A model generated the notes under the pieces. That model saw nothing but the letters and a program-made list of their open reading frames with translations, did not search any database and had not been told where the DNA came from. A DNA stretch of 64,000 nt. It comes from SIG454 sp045578465. GTDB lineage: Bacteria; Bacillota; Clostridia; Monoglobales; Monoglobaceae. The position numbers were made by a program, and so were the translations under genes. The stretch covers positions 15,640 through 79,639 of the forward strand of contig JAZNKJ010000009.1 in assembly GCA_045578465.1 (NCBI GenBank). The letters are read 5' to 3'. Below, one piece after another: positions 1-8,166 of the stretch (position 1 is the first letter of the stretch; every line of letters starts with the position of its first letter).

Positions 1-305
1 TAGGGAAACTCCGCCCTGACGGAGTTAAAATTCATCTTCTTCATATTATGAAAAATACTTTTATGGAAAAAGAACTGGAAAATGGAATAATTACCCCTAT
101 GACATATGAAGATTATATAGAAACAGTCTGCACACAACTTCGCTATCTTCCGAAAGAGACTGTTATTGAGAGAATAACAGGGGACGGCTCAAAGGAAAAT
201 CTTATTGCCCCAAAATGGAGCATTGACAAAATCAAAGTTTTGGGCGGAATTGATAAATATATGGCAGAAAATAACTTTTGCCAGGGAGATTTATTTAATA
301 TTTAA
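1..305 (+). CDS. YhcC-like radical SAM protein, C-terminal fragment
   Basis: The frame is already open at the left edge: codons from position 3 onward continue upstream of the first ATG at 48, so this is the last ~101 residues of a 5'-truncated gene. The visible part carries GVKIHLLHIMKNT, then TYEDYIETVC, then ITGDGSKENLIAPKWS. That order is characteristic of the C-terminal half of YhcC/TIGR01212-type radical SAM proteins. The [4Fe-4S] CxxxCxxC motif would lie upstream, outside the window. The biochemical role of the family is not well established. A tRNA gene follows about 50 bp downstream. The family call rests on the tail only. Confidence 0.75.
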   Translation, partial: GKLRPDGVKIHLLHIMKNTFMEKELENGIITPMTYEDYIETVCTQLRYLPKETVIERITGDGSKENLIAPKWSIDKIKVLGGIDKYMAENNFCQGDLFNI

Positions 306-355
306 AAAAAGACTTGCAAAAAACACTTTTCTGTGTTAGAATAGATTTTGCATTA

Positions 356-442
356 GCCGGTGTGGTGGAATTGGCAGACGCGCTGGACTCAAAATCCTGT
401 GGTAGAAATACCGTATCGGTTCGACCCCGATCACCGGCACCA
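356..442 (+). tRNA. tRNA-Leu (anticodon CAA)
   Basis: Class II tRNA with acceptor arm GCCGGTG (356-362) pairing with CACCGGC (432-438), discriminator A and encoded CCA at 440-442. The anticodon loop CTCAAAA places CAA at 390-392. A long variable arm and GGTTCGACCCC T-loop fit tRNA-Leu. The second pair of the anticodon stem is T-T (384 with 398), so that stem is imperfect. Confidence 0.95.
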
Positions 443-445
443 GAA

Positions 446-480
446 AAGACAAGAAGAAACTTCTTGTCTTTTTATTTTTT
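446..480 (+). terminator. Rho-independent terminator after tRNA-Leu
   Basis: An 11-bp perfect stem (446-456 with 460-470) with an AAA loop is followed by a T-rich tail to 480. It ends the rightward tRNA transcript. Confidence 0.85.
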
Positions 481-487
481 CAAAACT

Positions 488-518
488 AAAAAGGAGCAGA
501 AAATCTGCTCCTTTTTTT
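488..518. terminator. Terminator between tRNA-Leu and gyrB
   Basis: A 10-bp stem (491-500 with 504-513), AAA loop, is flanked by T's on the right and A's on the left, so it can act in both directions. It lies just past the gyrB stop codon. Confidence 0.75.
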
Positions 519-519
519 A

Positions 520-2439
520 TTAAATATCAAGGTTTACAACATTATTTGAGTTTTCTTCAATAAACTTACGGCGAGGCTCAACCTTTTCGCCCATTAAAAT
601 TGTGAAGATTTCGTCGGCGCGTCTTGCGTCGTCAAGCTCAACTTTAAGCATAACTCGTCTTTCAGGGTCCATTGTTGTTTCCCAGAGCTGTTCAGGGTTC
701 ATTTCACCAAGACCCTTATATCTCTGAACATATCCTTCCGGAATTTCCTCCAAAGCTTCTTTGAGCTGTTCCTCGTTATACGCGTATTTATGCTTTTTGC
801 CCTTTGAAATTTTATAAAGAGGCGGTTGCGCAAGATAGATATGACCATTTTCGATTAAAGGCCTCATAAATCTGAAGAAAAATGTTAAAAGAAGTGTTCT
901 AATATGAGCACCGTCAACATCGGCATCGGCCATAATAATAACTTTTCCGTAACGGATTTTTGAAAGGTCAAGGTCGTCGCCCACACCTGTTCCGAGAGCC
1001 GTTATAACGGGAAGAAGCTTTTCGTTGGAATAAACCTTATCAACTCTTGCTTTTTCAACATTGAGCATTTTACCCCAAAGAGGAAGAATTGCCTGATATC
1101 TACGGTCGCGCCCTTCTTTTGCAGAGCCGCCCGCAGAATCTCCCTCGACGATATAAATTTCAGTATACTGATTATCTCTTGAAGAGCAATCCGCAAGTTT
1201 ACCAGGAAGTCTTGCGCTGTCAAGAGCGCTCTTTCTTCTGGTGTTTTCTCTTGCTCTCTTTGCCGCTTCTCTTGCACGGGAGGCAGTAAGAGCTTTTTCG
1301 ATAATAATCTTTGCAATTGCAGGGTTTTCTTCCATAAACTCGGTAAGCTTTTCATTAACCATTTTTTCAACGATATTTCTCATTTCGCTGTTGCCGAGCT
1401 TTGTCTTTGTCTGGCCCTCAAACTGTGCCTCTGTAACCTTAACGCTTATGATACAGGTTAAGCCCTCTCTGGTGTCTTCGCCGCTGAGGTTCTTGTCATT
1501 TTCCTTTAAGTATTTATATTTTCTTGCGTAGTCATTTAAAACTTTTGTAAGAGCTGCTTTAAAGCCTGTTTCGTGAGTTCCGCCCTCAGTTGTGTTAATG
1601 TTATTCGCAAAGCTTATAAGGTCTTCTGTATAACCATCATTATATTGAAGAGCAATTTCAGCTTCAGAATTTTCGCGAACTGTGTTTACATAGATAACTT
1701 CGCTGTGGATAGCCTCTTTATTTCTGTTCTGGTAAGTAACAAATTCCTTGATACCACCCTCATAACAAAGAGTTTCTTCTTTATCTTCCACACGGTCATC
1801 CTTTAAAATTATACAAACCCCTGCATTTAAGAAAGCCTGCTCACGAAGTCTGTTTAAAAGGATTGAATAATCATATTCAGTATCTTCAAAAATTTCAGCA
1901 TCCGGCTTAAAATGAACCTTTGTTCCTGTTTTATCGGTGTCGCCTATAACTTTAAGGTCATACTGCTTTTCGCCACGGCGATATTCCTGCTTATAAATAT
2001 GCTGACCGTCAGAAATTTCAACCTCTAAACTTTCGGAAAGAGCATTAACAACGGACGCACCAACACCATGAAGACCGCCTGATACCTTATATCCGCCGCC
2101 GCCGAATTTACCGCCGGCATGGAGGACTGTGAAAACAACTTCAACAGCAGGCAGACCTGTCTGTTGCTGAATACCAACAGGGATACCACGGCCATCGTCT
2201 GTTACAGTTATGGAATTATCCTTTTCAATAGTAACTGTTATGTTTTTACAATATCCGGCCAAAGCTTCGTCAATAGAGTTATCCACAATTTCATAAACCA
2301 AATGATGAAGACCACGGGATGATGTTGAGCCGATATACATACCGGGTCTCTTTCTTACCGCTTCAAGACCTTCTAAGACCTGAATCTGACTCTCGTCATA
2401 TTTAACTTCTTCAGGAATATTTGTCATATTTTCCGCCAT
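520..2439 (-). CDS. gyrB: DNA gyrase subunit B
   Basis: ATPase subunit of the type II topoisomerase that introduces negative supercoils, acting with GyrA. The 639-residue length is normal for the Gram-positive short form. The GHKL ATPase part shows DNSIDEALAG, DDGRGIPVG and GLHGVGASVVNALS. The TOPRIM part has EGDSAGGSAKEGRDRR near residue 430 and MADADVDGAH near 505. The C-terminal YKGLGEMNPEQLWETTMDPE block is intact. It is the last gene of the leftward dnaN-recF-remB-gyrB run, 19 bp after remB. The TGA/ATP-site motifs distinguish GyrB from ParE less well than synteny with recF and dnaN does. Confidence 0.97.
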   Translation of the reverse strand: MAENMTNIPEEVKYDESQIQVLEGLEAVRKRPGMYIGSTSSRGLHHLVYEIVDNSIDEALAGYCKNITVTIEKDNSITVTDDGRGIPVGIQQQTGLPAVEVVFTVLHAGGKFGGGGYKVSGGLHGVGASVVNALSESLEVEISDGQHIYKQEYRRGEKQYDLKVIGDTDKTGTKVHFKPDAEIFEDTEYDYSILLNRLREQAFLNAGVCIILKDDRVEDKEETLCYEGGIKEFVTYQNRNKEAIHSEVIYVNTVRENSEAEIALQYNDGYTEDLISFANNINTTEGGTHETGFKAALTKVLNDYARKYKYLKENDKNLSGEDTREGLTCIISVKVTEAQFEGQTKTKLGNSEMRNIVEKMVNEKLTEFMEENPAIAKIIIEKALTASRAREAAKRARENTRRKSALDSARLPGKLADCSSRDNQYTEIYIVEGDSAGGSAKEGRDRRYQAILPLWGKMLNVEKARVDKVYSNEKLLPVITALGTGVGDDLDLSKIRYGKVIIMADADVDGAHIRTLLLTFFFRFMRPLIENGHIYLAQPPLYKISKGKKHKYAYNEEQLKEALEEIPEGYVQRYKGLGEMNPEQLWETTMDPERRVMLKVELDDARRADEIFTILMGEKVEPRRKFIEENSNNVVNLDI

Positions 2440-2458
2440 TTTTTTGATCTCCTTTCAA

Positions 2459-2722
2459 TTATAGATAACTAAGTTTCTTCCGAACTCTGCCGGAAAGAGC
2501 CTTTGTTGAAATATTTGTAATATAAATAACCGATTGGCCGTCTTTTTCGCAAATTATAAAGGATTTTGGAATTTCCTCAGAAACATTTTTAACAAATCCT
2601 TCTTCCGTGGAAATTTTTAGAAATTCTTTACTGTATTTTGAAATTGACGAGCTTTCAAGGTCCATCATTGCAATTATATCATCAGTGTTAACAACTGTGT
2701 CGCGACCTAAATGAAGATACAT
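2459..2722 (-). CDS. remB: RemA/RemB-like DUF370 regulatory protein
   Basis: An 87-residue protein beginning MYLHLGRDTVVNTDDIIAMMDLE, the typical start of the DUF370 family. B. subtilis RemB (YaaB) sits at the same place between recF and gyrB. RemA of this family is a DNA-binding regulator of matrix genes; the role of the RemB branch is less clear. Its start codon overlaps the recF stop by one base (TAATG), implying translational coupling. The symbol is given on synteny plus N-terminal motif. Confidence 0.8.
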   Translation of the reverse strand: MYLHLGRDTVVNTDDIIAMMDLESSSISKYSKEFLKISTEEGFVKNVSEEIPKSFIICEKDGQSVIYITNISTKALSGRVRKKLSYL

Positions 2723-3810
2723 TATAATGCCCTTCCTTCTTGGATTTTTATTTCTTTCGCATCTAAATTTTTAAATTTTTCCGCATCAGTGCAGGTTATT
2801 ATAATCTGCATATCCTTTATTTTTGAAATTATATAGCTTTGTCTTTCTTCGTCAAGCTCACTCATTATATCATCCAGAAGAAGAACGGGATATTCTCCGA
2901 TTTCTTCATAGATAAGATAAACCTCTGCTATTTTCTGAACTAAAGCAACTGTTTTTTGCTGTCCTGATGAGCCGAAAGTTTTAACATTTTTGCCGTTTAT
3001 AAAATATTCAATATCATCTCTGTGACAGCCGATAAAAATTTCTTTTAAAAAGACTTCTTTTTTATAATTTCCTTCAAATTTTTCTTTAATTTTTTGTTTA
3101 ATTATTTCATCATCAAATTCTTCAATAATGCCGAAATTACTGCTGTATTTTATTTCAATATTTTCTTTTTCTTTTGATATTTCAAGCTGAATTTTTTTCG
3201 CAATTTCTTCAATTTTTTTAATATATAAAAATCTGTATTTTATAATCTCAAAACACAAAGAAATAAGCTTATCATTTAAAATATCAAGAGTGATTTTATC
3301 AACTATTTCGTTTTTAAGAAGCGCTGTTTTGCTTTCAATCGCCTTTTTATATTCACTAATATATGAAAAATATTTTTTATGAAGCTGACTTATTAAAATA
3401 TCAAGATTTTTTCGTCTTGCCGATGGACCGCTTTTTATAATATTCATACACTCAGGCCCAAAATAACAAACATTAAATTTTCCAACCAGATCACTATTTT
3501 TCTTAACCTGAATTTCATTTATAAATACGCGCTTTTTGTTATTTTTTTTAATAATTATTTCAGCTGAAATTTCTCTTTTTCCCCCTATAAAATCCATTTT
3601 TAAATTAGCTTCATTTTCGCCGAATTTTATAAGTTCTTCATCGTGATAAGTCCTGTTTGACTTACCCATTGAAAAAAGATATATTCCCTCTAAAATATTA
3701 GTTTTTCCCTGAGCATTTTTTCCGTAAATTATATTAACTGATGGAGAAAAATCAATTTTTTCGTTTTCATAATTACGAAAATTTTTAAGACTTATATTTT
3801 TAACTATCAT
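2722..3810 (-). CDS. recF: DNA replication/repair protein RecF
   Basis: SMC-like ATPase that helps load RecA at single-strand gaps and stalled forks. The 362 residues match the family. Walker A is YGKNAQGKTN near residue 29, the ABC-type signature FGSSGQQKTVAL near 280, and Walker B VLLLDDIMSELDEER near 305. It overlaps dnaN by 4 bp (ATGA) and remB by 1 bp, so the three genes are translated as a coupled set. It is strongly AT-rich and lysine/isoleucine-rich, like dnaN. Confidence 0.96.
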   Translation of the reverse strand: MIVKNISLKNFRNYENEKIDFSPSVNIIYGKNAQGKTNILEGIYLFSMGKSNRTYHDEELIKFGENEANLKMDFIGGKREISAEIIIKKNNKKRVFINEIQVKKNSDLVGKFNVCYFGPECMNIIKSGPSARRKNLDILISQLHKKYFSYISEYKKAIESKTALLKNEIVDKITLDILNDKLISLCFEIIKYRFLYIKKIEEIAKKIQLEISKEKENIEIKYSSNFGIIEEFDDEIIKQKIKEKFEGNYKKEVFLKEIFIGCHRDDIEYFINGKNVKTFGSSGQQKTVALVQKIAEVYLIYEEIGEYPVLLLDDIMSELDEERQSYIISKIKDMQIIITCTDAEKFKNLDAKEIKIQEGRAL

Positions 3811-4907
3811 ATTTTAACAGGAAGAACTAAATAAATAAAATCTTCATTATCAACAGGCGCAATAATTAAAGGTTCTTTACTTCCTTTAAGTTTAAGCATA
3901 ACCTTATCTTCATCACAAGCTCTGAGCGCCTCTAAAATAAAGCTGCTGTTAAAGCCCATAATAATATCTTCCTCCCCTGTTGAAACATTAATATTATCAT
4001 CAACGAAGCCAAGCGCTGTTTCGCATGAAACATTTATGTTATCTCCGCCGATATGTATTTTAACAGGACATTTTGTTATATCATTTATAACAATTAAAGA
4101 TGCTCTGTAAACACTGCTCATAAGCTCAGATACAGGACATTCAATATTATAAGGGAATTCTCTGTTTATAAGAGCCTCATAATTCATATATTCCCCTTCA
4201 ATTAAGCGGGTAACAAGCTTATAGTTTTCATCAATGAAAACAGCATGCTTTGAAGTTGAATTTATAAGAATTTTTTCATCTTCATCTTTTAAAAGCTTAG
4301 AAAGTTCAAGTAGTGCTTTTTCAGGAATAATAAACTTTTTCTTTTCACATTCTTCTTCAATTTCATATTTGCGGTATGCAAGACGATATCCGTCAAGAGC
4401 AACCATTTTTATCTCTTTTTTATCAATTTCCATTAAGCAACCACGAAGAACAGGACGATCATCTTTTTTATAAACAGAGAAAACTGTTCTGTTTATCATA
4501 TCTCGAAGCATATTTTTGCTTATTGAAATACTATAATCGTGATTAATTATAGGAAGTTCAGGAAATTCAGATGGATTAAGACCCATAATTTCAAATTTTG
4601 CGTTTCCGCTTTTGATAGTTGTTAAAAATTTATCTCCAACCTCAATGCTAACAATATCAGAAGATAAATTTTTAATAATATTCATAAACATTTTTGCGTT
4701 TATAACAACTTGTCCTTCCTCTTTAACATCAGCTTCGAAGGAAGATTCAATCCCGATTTCAAGATCATTGGCAACGATTTCAATCCTGCCTGAATAAGCC
4801 TTAATTAAAAGGCCTTCCAAGACTGCCATAGAAGAATGAGTTGCAACAGCTTTTGAAACAATATTTAAGGTTTCATTCAAGATATTTTGAGAACATAAAA
4901 ATTTCAT
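3807..4907 (-). CDS. dnaN: DNA polymerase III beta subunit (sliding clamp)
   Basis: The ring-shaped processivity clamp, normally ~366 residues, as here. The N-terminus MKFLCSQNILNETLNIVSKA and the C-terminal motif LIIAPVDNEDFIYLVLPVKI are typical. The latter holds the hydrophobic pocket that binds polymerase and other clamp partners. It is the first gene of the leftward dnaN-recF-remB-gyrB operon, with AGAGAGG as ribosome binding site. dnaA, the usual upstream neighbour, is not there: the next gene is a divergent ferredoxin across a 400-bp gap. Confidence 0.97.
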   Translation of the reverse strand: MKFLCSQNILNETLNIVSKAVATHSSMAVLEGLLIKAYSGRIEIVANDLEIGIESSFEADVKEEGQVVINAKMFMNIIKNLSSDIVSIEVGDKFLTTIKSGNAKFEIMGLNPSEFPELPIINHDYSISISKNMLRDMINRTVFSVYKKDDRPVLRGCLMEIDKKEIKMVALDGYRLAYRKYEIEEECEKKKFIIPEKALLELSKLLKDEDEKILINSTSKHAVFIDENYKLVTRLIEGEYMNYEALINREFPYNIECPVSELMSSVYRASLIVINDITKCPVKIHIGGDNINVSCETALGFVDDNINVSTGEEDIIMGFNSSFILEALRACDEDKVMLKLKGSKEPLIIAPVDNEDFIYLVLPVKI

Positions 4908-4945
4908 AACTTTAAACCTCTCTTTAATAATCTGTGCGTACTTAC

Positions 4946-4974
4946 ATTATAACATATTGAAAACGAAAAATAAA
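4946..4974 (-). promoter_or_regulatory. Sigma-A promoter of dnaN operon (extended -10)
   Basis: On the minus strand, a weak -35 TTTATT (4969-4974) lies 17 bp from a perfect -10 TATAAT (4946-4951) preceded by TGT, an extended -10. It lies about 40 bp upstream of the dnaN start. Confidence 0.75.
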
Positions 4975-5238
4975 GCATTTTTTTTGATTTTTTAAATAAT
5001 ATTTGATTTTTTTCTATAAAAATATAATAATTATAATATTTATTTGGTGGCTGTTGTTGTAGGTCTTGTTTAAACTGTTGAAAAGGCTAAAAAAGCTTAT
5101 AAAAAAGAGACATTTTTGCCTGACTAAAACTTGTTTATAATCGTGTTTCATTATCAACAGTTTTAACAATGAAGTAAAAGTAAAAAATTTATACACATTT
5201 TTTCAGTTGTTAATTAACAAGTAAAATGTTAATAAGTC

Positions 5239-5267
5239 TTGACAAAAAAAGAAAAATGATATATTAT
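5239..5267 (+). promoter_or_regulatory. Sigma-A promoter of ferredoxin gene
   Basis: Perfect -35 TTGACA (5239-5244), 17-bp spacer, -10 TATTAT (5262-5267), about 40 bp before the ferredoxin start. The rightmost DnaA-box-like site (5227-5235) lies just upstream of the -35. Confidence 0.85.
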
Positions 5268-5306
5268 AACCTAGAAGGAAATATATTTTTAAAGAGGTGA
5301 AAATAA

Positions 5307-5477
5307 ATGGCTTTCATTATCAACGAAGAATGTATCAGCTGTGGTGTTTGCGCAAGCGAATGTCCTGTTGAATGTATTACAGAAGGCGCTGAAAGATATG
5401 AAATTGATGCAGATGCTTGCATTTCTTGCGGTAACTGTGCAACAGTTTGTCCAGTAGGAGCTCCTGTAGAAGAGTAA
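5307..5477 (+). CDS. 2[4Fe-4S] ferredoxin
   Basis: A 56-residue small acidic electron carrier of the clostridial type. Two cluster-binding sets are present: C9xxC12xxC15xxxC19P and C38xxC41xxC44xxxC48P, spaced as in the classical proteins. An additional cysteine, C23, sits just after the first set. The start is ATG 5307 behind AGAGGTG. It has its own strong promoter and terminator, so it is expressed independently of rsmG. Such ferredoxins carry electrons for pyruvate:ferredoxin oxidoreductase and hydrogenases, supporting an anaerobic lifestyle. Confidence 0.95.
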   Translation: MAFIINEECISCGVCASECPVECITEGAERYEIDADACISCGNCATVCPVGAPVEE

Positions 5478-5484
5478 AAATTAT

Positions 5485-5514
5485 ACCGGTGCTGAATGCA
5501 CCGGTAATTTTTTT
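5485..5514 (+). terminator. Terminator after ferredoxin
   Basis: GC-rich 8-bp stem ACCGGTGC (5485-5492) with GCACCGGT (5498-5505), 5-nt loop, then a run of T's. It separates ferredoxin from rsmG, although read-through is possible. Confidence 0.85.
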
Positions 5515-5527
5515 ATGAGGAAAAATT

Positions 5528-6223
5528 ATGAACAGAGATTTATTTATAGATTGCATAGAGAAGTTTGGTGGAGAAATTTCTGAAGAAAAACTAAATCAAT
5601 TTGAAAAGTTTTCATCTCTTTTGGTAGAATGGAACGAAAAAATGAATTTAACTGCAATAACTGATCCTAACGGCATTTCCGTCCGTCATTTTGCGGATAG
5701 TATTTCTCCTCTTTTTTATGCTGAAATAAAGGAAAATGCAAAAATTATAGATGTTGGAACAGGGGCAGGTTTTCCCGGAGTTCCGCTCAAAATTATGCGC
5801 CCTGATTTAGAAATAACCTTAATGGATTCTCTTAATAAAAGAATAACATTTTTAAAGGAAGTCAGGGAACAAATCGGCCTTGAAAAAACAGAATGTGTTC
5901 ACGCAAGAGCCGAAGAATTCGGACGAAAAGAAGAATATCGTGAAAAATATGATATTGGGGTGTCCCGCGCTGTTGCATCGCTCAAAGTTTTAGCTGAATA
6001 TGTCCTTCCGTTTATTAAAGTTGGCGGATATTTTATATCTATGAAGGCTTTTGAAATAGAGGAAGAGGTTAATGAGGCAAAAGAGAAGATAAAACTCTTA
6101 GGCGGAAAAATCGAAGAAATAAAGGAAATTGAAATTCCAAACTCAGACGCAGTAAGAAAATTAGTTATAATCAAAAAAATCTCAAAAACTGATAAAAAAT
6201 ACCCAGGAAGAAAGATAAAATAA
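5528..6223 (+). CDS. rsmG: 16S rRNA (guanine527-N7)-methyltransferase RsmG (GidB)
   Basis: SAM-dependent methyltransferase that modifies G527 of 16S rRNA; loss gives low-level streptomycin resistance in other bacteria. The 231-residue protein shows the SAM-binding loop DVGTGAGFPGVPLKI near residues 75-90. It also has conserved EWNEKMNLTAITDP at the N-terminus and SRAVASL in the catalytic half. It starts at ATG 5528 behind GAGG, 14 bp past the ferredoxin terminator's T-run. rsmG commonly lies close to oriC, as here. Confidence 0.95.
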   Translation: MNRDLFIDCIEKFGGEISEEKLNQFEKFSSLLVEWNEKMNLTAITDPNGISVRHFADSISPLFYAEIKENAKIIDVGTGAGFPGVPLKIMRPDLEITLMDSLNKRITFLKEVREQIGLEKTECVHARAEEFGRKEEYREKYDIGVSRAVASLKVLAEYVLPFIKVGGYFISMKAFEIEEEVNEAKEKIKLLGGKIEEIKEIEIPNSDAVRKLVIIKKISKTDKKYPGRKIK

Positions 6224-6244
6224 TTATGAAGGGATGTTTTTTAT

Positions 6245-6412
6245 ATGAAGTTGATGAATTTTATATTTAGTTTTATTTTGTTAATAATATTGATTATAAT
6301 TTTATTTTTTTTATTAGTTTGCTCACCAATTATAGGAGGAATAATTTTACTATTGAGTGGAATTTTTGGATTATTATTCGGAATATTTTTATTGATACAT
6401 AGAAGAAAATAA
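6245..6412 (+). CDS. Small hydrophobic two-segment membrane protein (hypothetical)
   Basis: A 55-residue reading frame beginning MKLMNFIFSF, with an almost unbroken hydrophobic stretch broken only by VCSPIIGG near residues 25-32 and ending in the charged tail HRRK. This predicts two transmembrane helices with the C-terminus inside. AAGGGA about 11 bases upstream could be its ribosome binding site, and a strong terminator begins exactly at its stop codon. I do not recognise a family. Low-complexity AT-rich DNA can produce such frames by chance, but the terminator placement and rsmG context argue for a real gene. Confidence 0.5.
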   Translation: MKLMNFIFSFILLIILIIILFFLLVCSPIIGGIILLLSGIFGLLFGIFLLIHRRK

Positions 6413-6437
6413 GGAGATGCAAAAGCATCTCCTTTTT
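6411..6437 (+). terminator. Terminator after rsmG/small membrane protein
   Basis: 10-bp perfect stem AAGGAGATGC (6411-6420) with GCATCTCCTT (6425-6434), AAAA loop, then T's. It lies between the convergent small ORF and serS. Confidence 0.85.
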
Positions 6438-6441
6438 AATT

Positions 6442-7719
6442 TTATTTTTCAATTTTTTCCATTCCGCCAAGATATGGTCTTAAAACCTCAGGAATTGTGA
6501 TACTTCCGTCTGCGTTCTGGTAGTTTTCAAGTATTGCGGCAACTGTTCTACCGATTGCAACGCCTGAGCCGTTTAATGTATGAACAAGCTGTGCTTTATC
6601 CTTTGGAGAATTCTTATATTTGATGTTGGCACGGCGGGCTTGGAAGTCTTCAAAGTTAGAGCAAGAAGAAATTTCAACAAATCTTCCGTAGCTTGGCATC
6701 CAAACCTCAATATCATATTTGAGTGCTGCTGTAAAGCCTAAATCTCCGATACAGATTTTAACAACACGGTATGGGATTTTTAAGAGCTTTAATACGGATT
6801 CTGCATCTGCTACAAGCTTTTCAAGTTCAGCATAAGATTCTTCCGGTTTTGTAAATTTAACAAGCTCAACCTTATTGAACTGGTGCTGACGGATAAGACC
6901 TCTTGTGTCACGGCCTGCGCTGCCTGCCTCGGCTCTGAAACATGCTGTATATGCACAATATTTAATAGGAAGCTCATTTCCGTCTAAAATTTCGTCTCTG
7001 TGCATATTTGTTACAGGAACTTCGGCGGTTGGAACTAAGAAATAGTCAGTATTTGAAACTTTAAATGCGTCTTCTTCAAATTTTGGAAGCTGACCTGTTC
7101 CGATCATACTGTTTCTATGCACCATAAATGGCGGGAAAATCTCAGTATAGCCGTTTTGTCTTGTATGTGTATCAAGATAGAAGTTGATAACCGCTCTTTC
7201 TAAGGCAGCACCCTTATCTTTATAAACGGTAAAGCGTGTTCCTGTGATTTTTGCGGCAGTTGCAGCGTCTAAAATGCCTAAATCTTCGCCCAAATCCCAG
7301 TGTGCTTTTGGCTCAAAATCAAACTTAGTAGGTTCTAAATAGCGTCTTACCTCAACATTATCCTCGTCAGTATCCCCTTCCGGAACAGACTCGTTTGCGA
7401 TGTTTGGAATTGTATACATAATTGTCTGGATTTTCTCATCCAAGTCACGAACTTTATCGTCACATTTCTTGATTTCATCAGATAATTCCTTCATCTCCGC
7501 AAAGATTGGGGCAGTGTCTTTTCCCTCTTTTTTAAGGGCAGGAATCTGCTTGGAAACCTCGTTCTGCTTGCTCTTCATCTGCTCAACAGTATAAAGAATT
7601 TCTCTTCTTTCTTTATCAAGAGCGAGGAGGCCGTCAACATCAACGCGTGTTTCCTTTCTTCTTTCCAGAGCTTTAATAAGTTTTTCAGGTTCATTTCTTA
7701 AAATTTTAATGTCAATCAT
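6442..7719 (-). CDS. serS: Seryl-tRNA synthetase
   Basis: Class II aminoacyl-tRNA synthetase charging tRNA-Ser and tRNA-Sec. The 425 residues are the usual size. An N-terminal antiparallel coiled coil (residues ~30-105) that grips the long variable arm is followed by the catalytic core. Motif 2 is FRAEAGSAGRDTRGLIRQHQF near 260-280 and motif 3 NGSGVAIGRTVAAILENYQ near 385-405. It ends a leftward parA-parB-coiled-coil-serS run and has no T-box leader: the upstream gene stops only 15 bp before it. Confidence 0.97.
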   Translation of the reverse strand: MIDIKILRNEPEKLIKALERRKETRVDVDGLLALDKERREILYTVEQMKSKQNEVSKQIPALKKEGKDTAPIFAEMKELSDEIKKCDDKVRDLDEKIQTIMYTIPNIANESVPEGDTDEDNVEVRRYLEPTKFDFEPKAHWDLGEDLGILDAATAAKITGTRFTVYKDKGAALERAVINFYLDTHTRQNGYTEIFPPFMVHRNSMIGTGQLPKFEEDAFKVSNTDYFLVPTAEVPVTNMHRDEILDGNELPIKYCAYTACFRAEAGSAGRDTRGLIRQHQFNKVELVKFTKPEESYAELEKLVADAESVLKLLKIPYRVVKICIGDLGFTAALKYDIEVWMPSYGRFVEISSCSNFEDFQARRANIKYKNSPKDKAQLVHTLNGSGVAIGRTVAAILENYQNADGSITIPEVLRPYLGGMEKIEK

Positions 7720-7734
7720 TCTTTTTTCTCCTTT

Positions 7735-8166
7735 TTACTTGGCGTTTATATTAAGTTCACGGCAAAGACTTTCATAAAAAGAGAGAGCCGTAAAATCAAA
7801 TCCGTTTGTATTTATTTTTAAAAGTTCTTTTTTTGCGTCCTCGATTTTTCCTTCCTTAATTAAAAGGCTTATGTCGGAAAGGTCAATCATGGATTGCTGA
7901 TAAGTTATAAGACTGCCTTTTTCCGAGGAAGTCGCTGAGCTTTTCAAAAGATTAATTTCATCTTCCAATTCTTCAATTTCTTCGGAAAGTTTTTTGTTCT
8001 CTTTATTGAGCTTTGCATTTTGCTCTGCAAGACTCTCTATCCGATTTTCAATTTTAACAGAGCTTTCGCTTCGGTCTTCACAAAGCCAGAAGAAAAAGAC
8101 GAGAGCTAAAACAACAAAACACAACAAAATGAGGGTTATAAAAAGTTTCTTGTCTTTTTTTATCAT
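7735..8166 (-). CDS. Membrane-anchored coiled-coil protein (unknown)
   Basis: A 143-residue protein with a short basic start (MIKKDKK), one transmembrane helix at ~8-28, a charged heptad-rich coiled coil at ~38-78 and a soluble helical tail. The topology resembles small bitopic division or chromosome-associated proteins such as FtsL/DivIC, but I see no family signature. It lies between parB and serS on the same strand, 15 bp before serS and 160 bp after parB. Its place in the par run suggests, but does not show, a role in envelope or chromosome organisation. Confidence 0.65.
   Translation of the reverse strand: MIKKDKKLFITLILLCFVVLALVFFFWLCEDRSESSVKIENRIESLAEQNAKLNKENKKLSEEIEELEDEINLLKSSATSSEKGSLITYQQSMIDLSDISLLIKEGKIEDAKKELLKINTNGFDFTALSFYESLCRELNINAK

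Larger units (their letters stand above)
4908..5306. other. Candidate replication origin (oriC-like intergenic region)
   Basis: A 399-bp gap with no gene. Bases 4966-5042 are almost pure A/T and could serve as an unwinding element. Between 5076 and 5235 are five 9-mers within one mismatch of the DnaA box TTWTNCACA: TTTTCAACA (minus, 5076-5084), TTATAAACA (minus, 5132-5140), TTATCAACA (plus, 5151-5159), TTATACACA (plus, 5189-5197, exact) and TTATTAACA (minus, 5227-5235). dnaN, recF, gyrB, rsmG, parA and parB nearby are classic origin neighbours. The function is inferred from site clustering and synteny; only one box is exact. Confidence 0.5.

Noticed and set aside
7720..7734. T-box riboswitch ahead of serS
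   Set aside because: Only 15 bp separate serS from the upstream gene; there is no room for a leader.
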